Assembly (NCBI RefSeq): GCF_000423565.1
Contig: NZ_AUIF01000033.1
Span: 62,001 to 126,000, forward strand
Source of the DNA: Runella zeae DSM 19591
GTDB taxonomy: Bacteria > Bacteroidota > Bacteroidia > Cytophagales > Spirosomataceae
DNA length: 64,000 nt
Reading direction: 5' to 3'
Shown here: in pieces, positions 35,850-44,670 of the stretch
How the letters are laid out: each line of letters starts with the position of its first letter
How positions within the stretch are numbered: position 1 is the stretch's first letter
Translations under genes and position numbers: made by a program
Notes under the pieces: generated by a model
Databases searched by the model: none
What the model was told of the DNA's origin: nothing
Seen by the model: the letters and a program-made list of their open reading frames with translations, nothing else

Positions 35850-36270
35850 CTACCCCAATTTCACCAATTCACGCAGGTCTTGGTTGCTCAAAATCGCCGA
35901 GCCAGGTTTCGCCGTCGGAGACGGTGAGGTTGGTCAATTCGCGTTTGTTTTGGATGAGTCGCACGCCTTAGATAATGAGCAACAGATCGGCCTCTTGCAG
36001 CAATGCCAGACTGCGACCCGGACCGTGGTAAACATGCGGTTTTAGTTCAGGCGCAAACTTGGCTATTTTTTTGGTCCAGTTGGAGAGCAGCGTCGTGGGT
36101 ACCACCACCAATCCTTTGTTTTTTTGAACGCGCCTTCCTGCTTCATTTTCAGCAGGGTAGCAATTACCTCAAGGGTTTTACCCATGGAACCATCTTTTGG
36201 AAAACCGTCCCTCTTGACGATGTAGCTGTTTTTGATTAAATCAGGCCGAAAAGAACTTATTTTTAATCAA
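35850..36270 (-). pseudogene. SNF2-family helicase remnant
   Basis: Degenerate piece of an SWI2/SNF2 DNA-dependent ATPase. Walker A survives as G-S-M-G-K-T-L-E-V-I-A in one frame (near 36160-36190). A frame change in an A-run near 36115 leads to L-V-V-V-P-T-T-L-L-S-N-W-T-K-K and Y-H-G-P-G-R-S-L, then a stop near 35970. The next part, T-V-S-D-G-E-T-W-L, and a C-terminus Q-D-L-R-E-L-V-K-L-G in a third frame ending in a stop at 35850-35852, match the very end of such proteins. The whole middle, including the helicase C domain, is gone. Several frame breaks and an internal deletion make it non-functional. Confidence 0.75.
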
Positions 36271-36510
36271 TTGCTTCATTACTGACTTGATGCTGTCATT
36301 GCGGTCGCGTTCTTTATCAGGTTGCAGCAAGGTATATTCTTTCAGAATCAGTTCAAAAGTAATCGGTAGGTTGTTGGTACGTTTGTAGGCATTGATGCGG
36401 GCATTGTCAATAGCACATAAGGCATTGGTCAATTCGATGGAAAATAAAGTTTTAGGCTTAATATTGACAGTGTGAATACTTTTCTCTACTTTGACTCTTT
36501 TCTTGCCGTC
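36241..36510 (-). pseudogene. Unidentified ORF fragment upstream of SNF2 remnant
   Basis: An open stretch read as D-G-K-K-R-V-K-V-E-K and on to K-N-K-F-F-S-A before a stop; an internal ATG at 36430-36432 would give 63 aa. It is charged, helical and soluble, and not recognised. Its position overlapping the start of the helicase remnant suggests it is also debris of a lost accessory region. It could instead be a short genuine gene. Confidence 0.35.
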
Positions 36511-36558
36511 TTACGGTAAGTTGGTCAAACGTTTATGAAAAAATCAATCTAAAAAAAC

Positions 36559-37164
36559 ATGAAAATTGGAATCGTTGGAGTTGGCAACATAGGTGGTGCC
36601 GTAGCCAAAATTTTTGCCAAAGCAGGTCACAGTGTTATTCTTTCTTGGTCTAGAAACCCCGAAAAATTGCAACAACTTGCCGCCGAATTGAGTCAGTATC
36701 AATCCGTAGAAGTAGGTACGCCTGCCGAAGCTGTTCAGAAGGCTGATGTGGTAGTCTTATCAGCAAAATTTGCAATCATGGATGATATGCGCAGTCAAAT
36801 GGGCGACGTCACGGGCAAAATCATCATTGATACCAACAATCAATATGATATTGTATTGCCCGAAGGCAAAAGCGCCGCCCAAGAAGTACAGGAGCGTTTT
36901 GAAAGCGCTACTATCGTCAAAGCATTCAATACGCTGTATTTTGAGTTTTTACTTTCCAAAGGTTTTGCCTCTCCACGCTTCATTATTCCAATCTCTGCCG
37001 ACGACGAGGCGGCCAAAGCCATTGTATCAAAACTCATTGAAGAGGTGGGCTTTGATGTGTATGATTTGGGGGGACTTGAAAATGTATTTGCGCAAGAGGT
37101 GACAGGACCTCTCTACAACAAACTCTTGACAAGAGAACAAGCTGATGCATTGCTAAATGCCTAG
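36559..37164 (+). CDS. NADPH-binding oxidoreductase, F420-reductase-like
   Basis: A 201-aa Rossmann protein beginning G-I-V-G-V-G-N-I-G-G-A-V-A, with the dinucleotide fold typical of NADP oxidoreductases that use F420 in archaea or other acceptors in bacteria. R-N-P following the second strand suggests NADPH rather than NADH. V-K-A-F-N-T-L in the middle is a family feature. It stands alone, with a hairpin right after it and no functional partner. In Bacteroidota F420 is not generally expected, so the real substrate is unknown. Confidence 0.75.
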   Translation: MKIGIVGVGNIGGAVAKIFAKAGHSVILSWSRNPEKLQQLAAELSQYQSVEVGTPAEAVQKADVVVLSAKFAIMDDMRSQMGDVTGKIIIDTNNQYDIVLPEGKSAAQEVQERFESATIVKAFNTLYFEFLLSKGFASPRFIIPISADDEAAKAIVSKLIEEVGFDVYDLGGLENVFAQEVTGPLYNKLLTREQADALLNA

Positions 37165-37171
37165 CTACAAA

Positions 37172-37200
37172 CGCTACCGACGTTTCGAGCGTCGGTAGCG
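37172..37200 (+). terminator. 11-bp perfect hairpin after oxidoreductase
   Basis: Arms 37172-37182 and 37190-37200 pair exactly, with a 7-nt loop, 8 bp after the stop codon. No T-run directly follows, so it may stabilise the 3' end rather than terminate. Confidence 0.55.
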
Positions 37201-37390
37201 CGTTAGTCTTCTGATATTTTTAGATATTCTTTTCCTCTGTCTGCTTTTTGACAGTCTCCAACATTACGATTTCCCTGTTTCTCGCTGCTCAATATCCACA
37301 TCGTTTGTCAGCTAAACCTCAATCTTTGGACATCCTTCAAGAGCACATAAAGCCGCAATGGCTTTGATACATATGCCAAACACTATCTTT

Positions 37391-37418
37391 GCCTGCGTCC
37401 TATGCAGGCTTTTGTTTT
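37391..37418 (+). terminator. Hairpin with GTCCTAT loop and T-rich tail
   Basis: Stem arms 37391-37396 and 37404-37409 followed by a T-rich tail at 37410-37419. Loop and stem resemble the element at 30320-30344. It would work as a terminator on the plus strand, but no gene precedes it closely. Confidence 0.5.
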
Positions 37419-37618
37419 TCAGAAAAACTTAATCTATTTGCACTCATATTACCATATTCTGAGAATAAATGCCAAAATAGTGGAAAAAGATGCCAATGTA
37501 TTAAAACTAATTCTTTAGAAAATACTATTTGTTTGCATTCTGTGAATTAAAAAACAATGCACCGAGATAATCTTCCCCATTTATCTCAAAAATTTTATTT
37601 TAAAGGTTAAAAGTAGAT

Positions 37619-37652
37619 TTAAAGCCAATCTGATATTCGGATTGGCTTTTTA
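37619..37652 (+). terminator. Orphan intrinsic terminator before sigma gene
   Basis: Arms 37621-37630 and 37640-37649 with a 9-nt loop and a T-run. It is 450 bp past the nearest upstream gene, so it may end a small RNA or block read-through into the sigma-factor gene. Confidence 0.65.
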
Positions 37653-37721
37653 GTAAATAATCCTACCAGAAAGTGAGTGAGCAATACTAAGATGTTTTCT
37701 GTATAAAATCTAACTTTTCCC

Positions 37722-37729
37722 TACTTTTG
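37722..37729 (+). promoter_or_regulatory. Candidate -7 box for the ECF sigma gene
   Basis: TACTTTTG fits TAnnTTTG and lies 27 bp before the GTG start at 37757, a normal distance for a short leader. Confidence 0.55.
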
Positions 37730-37756
37730 TACATTCTATAATCTAATCATAAAACG

Positions 37757-38350
37757 GTGAGCATCGCACAAATAGCTGACGAAATCTTATGGCATCGCCT
37801 CAAACAAGGTGATAAAGCTGCTTTTTCGGAGCTTTTTGAACGTTATCATGCTTCTCTGACGGTTTACGGAAATTCATTAATGTCGCATCCAGAAAGAGTG
37901 CAGGATTGTGTTCAAGATGTGTTTGTGGATGTGTGGCTATATCGTCACGCGCTTAGCGAAACAGTGGTCGTCAAAGCATATCTACTTTCAAGTGTACGCA
38001 AACGAATTGCGCGTCTTTATCAGCGGGATAACGTCTTTCGACAAACCACCTCTTTGGAGTCCCTTGAGTTTTTGCTTGATTTTTCGGTAGAAGAGCAGTT
38101 GATTGCGGATGAAGAAACCGCTACCCAAGTATCACAACTCAACCGCCTTATCAACAACCTCCCTGCACGCCAAAAAGAAGCGATTTATCTTCGATTTCAT
38201 CAAGGACTTAGTATTGAACAAATTGGCGAGATGTTAGATATTAATTATCAGTCGGTTACTAATTTGCTTCACCGAGCGATTCAGCATCTGCGCAAAGCAT
38301 GGAAGGGCGATTTGACCCTCCTAGCCCTCTTCATTTATAGAATGCTTTAA
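37757..38350 (+). CDS. ECF-type RNA polymerase sigma factor
   Basis: A 197-aa extracytoplasmic-function sigma factor of the FecI-like group common in Bacteroidota. Region 2 spans about 20-85 (F-S-E-L-F-E-R-Y-H; V-Q-D-V-F-V-D-V-W), and region 4 about 125-185 (L-P-A-R-Q-K-E-A-I-Y-L-R; I-G-E-M-L-D-I-N-Y-Q-S-V). The start is a GTG. It should direct transcription of the adjacent receptor operon when the anti-sigma factor at 38428 releases it in response to substrate binding at the outer membrane. Confidence 0.9.
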   Translation: MSIAQIADEILWHRLKQGDKAAFSELFERYHASLTVYGNSLMSHPERVQDCVQDVFVDVWLYRHALSETVVVKAYLLSSVRKRIARLYQRDNVFRQTTSLESLEFLLDFSVEEQLIADEETATQVSQLNRLINNLPARQKEAIYLRFHQGLSIEQIGEMLDINYQSVTNLLHRAIQHLRKAWKGDLTLLALFIYRML

Positions 38351-38427
38351 TTTTTTCAAAAAAAAATACCATAAACTGAGTATCGCCCCCAAAAGCTGTC
38401 CTCTCTGTTTCTGAAACCCTTTTTCAG

Positions 38428-39528
38428 ATGCAAAAGCGTGACCAATACCATACCATCGAAGATTTTTTAACGGATATATCTTTTCAAAGGTGGATTCGGG
38501 AAGGAGAAAACCATGAAAATTGGGTTGAATGGAGCCTCGAAAACACACAACGGGCTAAGTTGGTAGAAGAAGCTCGTTTGTGGATTTTGGCGACTGCCGT
38601 ACCTATTCCACCCAAAAATCTTACCCAAACAGCTTTACAAAATACTTGGGATAAAATACAGTTGAAGGAAAAAGAAGCGGAACCCACTTTTGCCTCTTCT
38701 TCTAATAGATTTTGGTGGTGGAGCGCGGCGGCTATTGTGATTGTGGGTTTAGGCATCGGATGGGTATTTTACCAACAAAACCAAACCAAAGAACCATTGT
38801 TGACTTACTCCGAGCTAATCAGTCAGACCGCCGAGGGACTTATCGAACAAACCAACAATACCAATAAGCCACAGCTGATTACTCTGTCAGACGGGAGTTC
38901 GGTGTTGTTGTATCCTAAGAGTAAACTGAGCTATCCCAGAAGCTTTGCGGGGAGGGAGCGTAAAGTCTTCCTTTTGGGAGAAGGATTTTTTGAAATTAGT
39001 AAAAATCCCCAAAAACCATTTTTGGTTTTCTCAAACGAAGTAGTCACCAAAGTAGTAGGAACGAGCTTTCGCATCAGGGCATTTTCAAATCAACCAAATA
39101 TTGAAGTGACTGTCAAAACAGGGCAAGTCAACGTAGCGTCTAATGATTTGATAACCAAGGCAGAAAAGAAAAGTGTGACGCTACTCCCCAACGAAGGAAT
39201 CCGTTTTTTGAGGCAAGCGTTGTCTTTTGAAAAAATGGCTACGCTTCCCAACAAAGATGTATCTGCGCCCTCAACCTATGAGATTGAACAAGTCAATTTT
39301 GAGTTTTCGGATACGCCCGTTTCCCAAATATTTGCCATCTTAGAAGAAGCGTATTTGCTAGAAATTAATTTCCCCGCAGAGAAGTTAAAAGACTGCTATC
39401 TTACAACTTCTCTGCAAGACCAACCTCTCCCCGAAAAACTCAAAATTATTTGTGAGAGTCTTGGCAAAAATACCCGTTATGAAATGAATGGAAATCAGAT
39501 TATTATTTTATCCAATGGTTGTAACTAA
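38428..39528 (+). CDS. FecR-family anti-sigma factor
   Basis: A 366-aa inner-membrane signal transducer. The cytoplasmic N-terminal part (1-88) binds the sigma factor, a tryptophan-flanked membrane helix lies at about 92-112 (W-W-W-S-A-A-A-I-V-I-V-G), and the periplasmic FecR domain follows (Q-L-I-T-L-S-D-G-S-S-V-L-L near 150, R-K-V-F-L-L-G-E-G-F-F-E-I near 180). The last part (about 285-365) is the DUF4974-like domain that meets the STN domain of the receptor. With the sigma gene and the STN-bearing receptor next door this is a complete cell-surface signalling set. Confidence 0.9.
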   Translation: MQKRDQYHTIEDFLTDISFQRWIREGENHENWVEWSLENTQRAKLVEEARLWILATAVPIPPKNLTQTALQNTWDKIQLKEKEAEPTFASSSNRFWWWSAAAIVIVGLGIGWVFYQQNQTKEPLLTYSELISQTAEGLIEQTNNTNKPQLITLSDGSSVLLYPKSKLSYPRSFAGRERKVFLLGEGFFEISKNPQKPFLVFSNEVVTKVVGTSFRIRAFSNQPNIEVTVKTGQVNVASNDLITKAEKKSVTLLPNEGIRFLRQALSFEKMATLPNKDVSAPSTYEIEQVNFEFSDTPVSQIFAILEEAYLLEINFPAEKLKDCYLTTSLQDQPLPEKLKIICESLGKNTRYEMNGNQIIILSNGCN

Positions 39529-39721
39529 ACCCAAACCCAATCTGCCTATGTATTGATTATTAGAGCTTTATCTAAAAACAAAAAGCGCCGAAATGCTGCT
39601 ACATATTCGACGCTCAAAGGTTTCCCCTGCTATGTTTCGTAGACATACCCTCTGTTAAGGGTAAGGGGCTTGCTTTTGCCAATACCACCGTAAATAGTAC
39701 CAACTAAAACAATTCAAAAGT

Positions 39722-42700
39722 ATGAAAAAAACATTGACCCACAAACGGTTATTGTATAGAATCGTGCAAACGTCCCTTTTACAAATCTTCATAGCTATTC
39801 TTTTTTCGGGCATTACCTTGGCAACTCCCGTCAAAGGGCAAGAAATGCTTGAACGCAAAGTATCTATTCATGTATCTGACTTACCCCTTGGGCAAGTTCT
39901 CAAATCACTCGAAAAATCGGCACAGGTTAAGTTCTCTTTTAATTCTAGGACTTTGAATTTGAATCAAAATGTTTCGGTAAATGCGACCAACGAAACACTC
40001 ACCACTATTTTAACGAAAATTCTTAAACCTTTAAATATTAGCCACATACAGGTCAGCAATCGGATTGTATTAAGAAAAGAAGAATCTGCTAAAGTAGGCT
40101 TGCTAGAAGAGCCTTTACTTCCGACTATCATCTTGCCAGTGGATCAAAGTATTTCGGGTACCGTCACCGACGAAACCGGAATGGGCCTACCCGGCGTAAG
40201 TGTATTGGTGAAAGAGACGGCTTCTACTACCCGACAACGAGGCACTACTACCGACCCTAACGGAAAGTATAAAATCGATATTCCTGAAGGCGAGGTGTTT
40301 TTGGTTTTTTCTTTTGTAGGATATCTTCCACAAGAGGTTCAAGTGGGTAATCAGACTCAAATCAATGTTTCCCTCAAAGTTGATACCAAAACCCTCGACG
40401 AAGTGGTAGTAACGGCCTTTGGTATCAAACGCGAACAAAAAGCGTTGGGTTATGCTTCGCAAAAAATTGGCGGAGAACAACTTTCTTCGGTTGGGAATGC
40501 GAGTATTCAAAATTCGCTCCAAGGCAAAGCGGCGGGCGTTCAAGTACGATTGAGTAGCGGTATGCCTGGGCGTCCAGCTCAAATCAATATCCGGGGTTCT
40601 CGTTCCATTACGGGTTCCAACGAGCCTTTGTACGTCATTGATGGTTTGCCAGTAACGGCAGGGAGTCGTTCGATTGATTTTAATCCTTCAGATGTCGAAT
40701 CTATGGACATACTGAAAGGCCCAGCGGCGGCGGCCTTATACGGGGTGAGAGCCTCCAATGGTGTCATTGTAATCACCACCAAAAGTGGCAAAAATGCCAG
40801 TAGAAAGCCAGTCATTACTTTTGAATCACAATTTGCCCAAGACAAAGTAAGTTTTTTGCCAAAACTTCAATACGAATATGCCCAAGGAAACAACGGGGTC
40901 TTTGACCAAAATGCGTTGTTTGCCTTTGGCCCTAAAATCAACTCTATCGGTACTTATCCCAATTTGTTGGGCGAAAGCTTCGTACCGAAATATGGATGAT
41001 TTTTTTGGGGTAGGAAGTACCTTTAACAACAATCTTGAAATCGCTCAAGGTGGGAGTTTTGGTAACTATGCCATTGGGATTGGCCGAACCGACCAAACAG
41101 GAGTCATTGACAAGACGGGTTTGCAACGAACCAATGTAAAGTTTAATGGGATGATGACGCCCTTTACAAAATTTAAAATTGGGTTTTCGCTCAACTACGC
41201 TGATATCAACGTCGATGATTTTCCGGACGAAGCGGGCAATGTGGCTTTTTTCCGAACAGTGTACGAAACACCTGCTTCTTACAACTTAAAAGGCAAACCT
41301 TTTGCAACGGCTACCAATCCTTACCAACAAATTTTGTTTAGGGCGGCTCAAAACAACCCTTATTGGATTCTTGAAAACAATTTTAGAAATAGCCGCACGA
41401 GCCGCACGTATGGAAACTTATTTTTAGAATATCAGTTGGCTAAAGGCCTAAAAGCTACTTATCGGGTAGGTTTGGATAATTTTAACACTAAACTAGAGCG
41501 TTATGACGAATTGGGTACGGGTCCGACGGGGAGAACCACCCCGCCAAGCGGAGGGCAATTTGTACTTCAAAACCAACAAGAAAGCCAGTTGAACTCCAAT
41601 TTTTTCTTAAGCTACGATACCAATATTACGCCTGATTTGGTACTTAATGCCATCGTGGGAAACGAGCTTTTTGATATACGACGCGCCAACAGCTCTACCA
41701 ATAGTTCCAATTTAGTATCGGGCGATTGGCCCAGCATCGCCAATGGAACTACTATTACCTCAAGCAATAGTAAAAATGCCCAGAGGGTGGTTGGATTTTA
41801 TGGCAACCTAAACCTGGGATTCAAGGAGATGCTTTATCTGAACCTCTCGGCTAGAAAAGATTACGCTTCCAATTTACCTTCTGGCAATCGCTCTTTTTTA
41901 TATCCTTCGGCGGGTTTGAGTTTTGTGCTCACGGAGGCTGTTCCTTCGTTACAAAATCTATTTACGTTTGCAAAGCTTCGGGCCAATTATGCAGAAGTGG
42001 GGCAGTTGGGACAGCTTTTTGTGAATGGAGTGGGATATTCGGCGGCCAATCCGGGATATCAATTTCCGCTCAATGGAGTCGCTGGTTTTTTGCCTAGCAG
42101 TACGAGCATTAGCCCCACGCTGCGACCCGAAAATACCCGTAGTGTAGAGTTTGGAACAGAATTACGTTTTCTAAAAAACCGTATCAGTTTTGATTATACC
42201 TATTTTAGAAGTCTTTCGGATGGGCAAATTTTCGGCATTCCGCTGCCACCTTCTACGGGTTTTAGTAGTCAGGTCAACAACGCTGGCAAAATGCTCTCGA
42301 GAGGACATGAGGTAATGGTACGCATCACGCCTCTCAAAAATCCAAACTTCAATTGGGACCTAAATATCAATTTTTCAAAATATAAAACCACTATTGAAGA
42401 ACTACCTGGTGGACTGAGCCGAATCGAACTTTCTAATGCCAGCGGAGCCGTACGACTTGTGGCCGAAAAAGGACAAGTATATCCTTCATTCTTTGGGTCA
42501 ACTTACCAGCTCGACCCTGCTTCGGGGCAGCGCGTGATGAACTCTACCAACGGTTTTCCCTTGGTAAATCCCGTTTCCCAGATTTTGGGTACTCCTAATC
42601 CTGATTTTGAATTCAATTTTATTAACAGCCTTCGTTATAAATCTTTTCAGCTAGGTTTCCAGATTGATTGGCGAAAAGGAGGCTTATTTTTCTCGCAACT

Positions 42701-43151
42701 TCAAGCCGAATCTCGTACACGTGGTTTGTCGGTTGAAACACTCGATAGAGACCAGCAAAAAGTGATACCCGGCAAAAAAGGAAGATTTGTCAATAGTAAT
42801 TTGGTCATCGAAGGCGACAACGATATTGCTATTTACAAAACCAATCCCTATTGGGCGGCGGTCAACACCATCACCGCTGCCAACCTTGATGATGCTTCTT
42901 TTGTGCGGTTGAGAGAAGTAAACTTTAGTTATGATTTACCAACAACGGTTTTCAAAAAAATTGGCTTATCAGGCGCAAGTGTTTTTTTAACAGGACGAAA
43001 TTTATTCCTGATTACCAAGACATTTGTAGACCCAGAATTAAACATGACCAACACGCTATCGGGCGCAAGTACCGGCAACTCAGTAGGTATTGAATGGTAC
43101 CAACAACCCCAAACCCGCAGCCTTGGCGGAGGTATTCGGTTGAAGTTTTAG
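39722..43151 (+). pseudogene. STN-domain SusC/TonB receptor split by a frameshift
   Basis: One outer-membrane receptor of about 1140 aa in two frames. The first frame (39722-40999) has a leader, an STN domain (K-V-S-I-H-V-S-D-L-P-L-G near residue 45) that signals to FecR, a carboxypeptidase-like domain, TonB box (L-D-E-V-V-V-T-A-F-G) and the whole plug (I-R-G-S-R-S-I-T-G; Y-V-I-D-G-L-P-V), then stops at 40997-40999. The barrel continues in the +1 frame from Y-R-N-M-D-D-F-F-G-V-G to L-G-G-G-I-R-L-K-F (43151). Homologous sequence on both sides with no gap suggests a one-base indel between about 40960 and 40995. It may be a real mutation, a sequencing error, or less likely recoding. Confidence 0.85.
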
Positions 43152-43173
43152 TCCAACTCAAAAAAGATTTTCG

Positions 43174-44607
43174 ATGAAAAAGACCCTATATTTTGCTACT
43201 ATTTTGGCTTTGGTCAGCACTGCTTGTTCTGATAGCATTTTAAATAAAATCGATACCAATCCCAACATCATTTCAGATGCTCCATTAAATACCCTTTTAC
43301 CCGCTGCCCAAATGACTACTTTTCAGCGGGTGGTGAGTCCGGTTTCTATTCTTTCAGGCTATACTTCGGAGCATACCAATTTTACGGGTGTCAATACCGC
43401 TACTAAATTACAAGTAGGCGGTGGCGGCACTATCTGGAACAATGGCTTCTTGGCTATTCGCTATTTCAATGATGTACGCGACAAAGCGGATAAACTTCAG
43501 CGTCCGGGGTATTCGGCCATTGCCGACATCATGTCGGCTTATACCTTGTCTCTTTTGGTGGATGTTTTTGGCGATATTCCTTACAAAGAAGCAAGTAGAG
43601 AGGATATTATCCAACCTAATTTTGATAAAGCCCAAGATTTATATGCCGAGATGCAAAAACTCCTAGATAGCGGCATTCAAAAATGTGACCAAGCATCGGC
43701 TGCTACGAGTCGCCCCGCCAATGACGACCTTGTTTTTAAAGGCAATATGACCTTATGGAAAAAAACAGCTTGGGCACTGAAAGCCCGTTTGCACAATCGC
43801 CTGAGCAATGTTTCGGCGCAAGAAAGCGCCAATCAGGCTATTTTGGCTATCAACAATGCCTTTGCACCTACCGAAAATTTTACGGTATCGGCCTATCAAA
43901 GCAACCCTGAAAATGCCAATCCTATCGCCAATAATTTCATGAATGCCGCTACGATTGTGATTGCCGACGGTATTGTGACCGCCATGAAATCATTCTTGGA
44001 ACCTAACGAAGAGGTGATAGCAGATCCTAGAGCCAACATTTGGTTTACCAAAATAGGCAACAAAGTAGTTACACCTCCTACAAGCCGAGGGAATACCGAC
44101 GTAACCCTCAACGGAACGCTTTATTCCAAACCTTTATATTTACAAAATCGCCCTTCTCCCCTACCCTTACTGACTTATCCAGAGCTAAAGTTTATCGAAG
44201 CCGAAGCACAATTGCGGCTAGGCGACAAAACAAAAGCCTACGACGCTTATCAAACAGCCGTACGCTCAGCGATGAGCCAAGCCGCGATTTTCAACGCCGC
44301 TGCTACTCTTACAAGTACGCAAATCGACAGCTACCTCGCTCGTCCCAAAGTACTCATGGGAGCCGATAAGCTTACTTTAAAGGATATCATCAATCAGAAG
44401 TATATTTTCTTGTTCATATTCCAAAGTCAGGAAGCGTATAATGACGTCCGTCGTACAGGTCTTATCTCGCTCAACGACCCTGATGGCACTGCCAAACGTT
44501 TGCCCTATCCCGTGGATGAGATTTCGCGCAATGCCAATGCGCCCCAAGTTTCGGATCAAAACACAGTTTATCAAGACAATGCCCGTTTGTTTTGGGCAAA
44601 ATTGTAA
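43174..44607 (+). CDS. SusD-like outer-membrane lipoprotein
   Basis: A 477-aa partner lipoprotein of the preceding receptor, of the shorter SusD/RagB-like subgroup. The lipobox ends at C18 (V-S-T-A-C). The body has the helical repeats of the family, including L-S-L-L-V-D-V-F-G-D-I-P-Y and L-T-Y-P-E-L-K-F-I-E-A-E-A. It starts 22 bp after the receptor stop and is intact, so the operon is still probably selected even though the receptor reads as broken. A strong hairpin follows. Confidence 0.9.
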   Translation: MKKTLYFATILALVSTACSDSILNKIDTNPNIISDAPLNTLLPAAQMTTFQRVVSPVSILSGYTSEHTNFTGVNTATKLQVGGGGTIWNNGFLAIRYFNDVRDKADKLQRPGYSAIADIMSAYTLSLLVDVFGDIPYKEASREDIIQPNFDKAQDLYAEMQKLLDSGIQKCDQASAATSRPANDDLVFKGNMTLWKKTAWALKARLHNRLSNVSAQESANQAILAINNAFAPTENFTVSAYQSNPENANPIANNFMNAATIVIADGIVTAMKSFLEPNEEVIADPRANIWFTKIGNKVVTPPTSRGNTDVTLNGTLYSKPLYLQNRPSPLPLLTYPELKFIEAEAQLRLGDKTKAYDAYQTAVRSAMSQAAIFNAAATLTSTQIDSYLARPKVLMGADKLTLKDIINQKYIFLFIFQSQEAYNDVRRTGLISLNDPDGTAKRLPYPVDEISRNANAPQVSDQNTVYQDNARLFWAKL

Positions 44608-44621
44608 ACAATTGACCTATC

Positions 44622-44654
44622 CACTGGGAAAAGCTTTGAGGGTTTTTCCCAGTG
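44622..44654 (+). terminator. 11-bp hairpin between SusD and oxidoreductase genes
   Basis: Arms 44622-44632 and 44644-44654 pair perfectly with an 11-nt loop; no T-run follows the stem. It would reduce rather than stop expression of the downstream enzymes relative to the receptor pair. Confidence 0.6.
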
Positions 44655-44670
44655 AAAACCAATATTACTG

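Larger units (their letters stand above)
37165..37756. other. 592-bp intergenic stretch with three hairpins
   Basis: No gene seen. It contains inverted repeats at 37172-37200, 37391-37409 and 37621-37649, the last two followed by T-runs. The DNA is AT-rich, and the final 40 bp hold a promoter for the sigma-factor gene. Two terminator-like hairpins with no gene directly before them leave room for a small RNA between about 37410 and 37650. Confidence 0.5.

Noticed and set aside
35818-36239. Plus-strand frames over the helicase remnant
   Set aside because: The minus strand shows SNF2 motifs, so the plus frames are shadows.
40878-43151. Barrel half of the PUL 2 receptor as an independent gene
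   Set aside because: Its first 37 codons are out-of-frame plug DNA and a barrel without leader and plug would not be made. Treated as one frameshifted gene.
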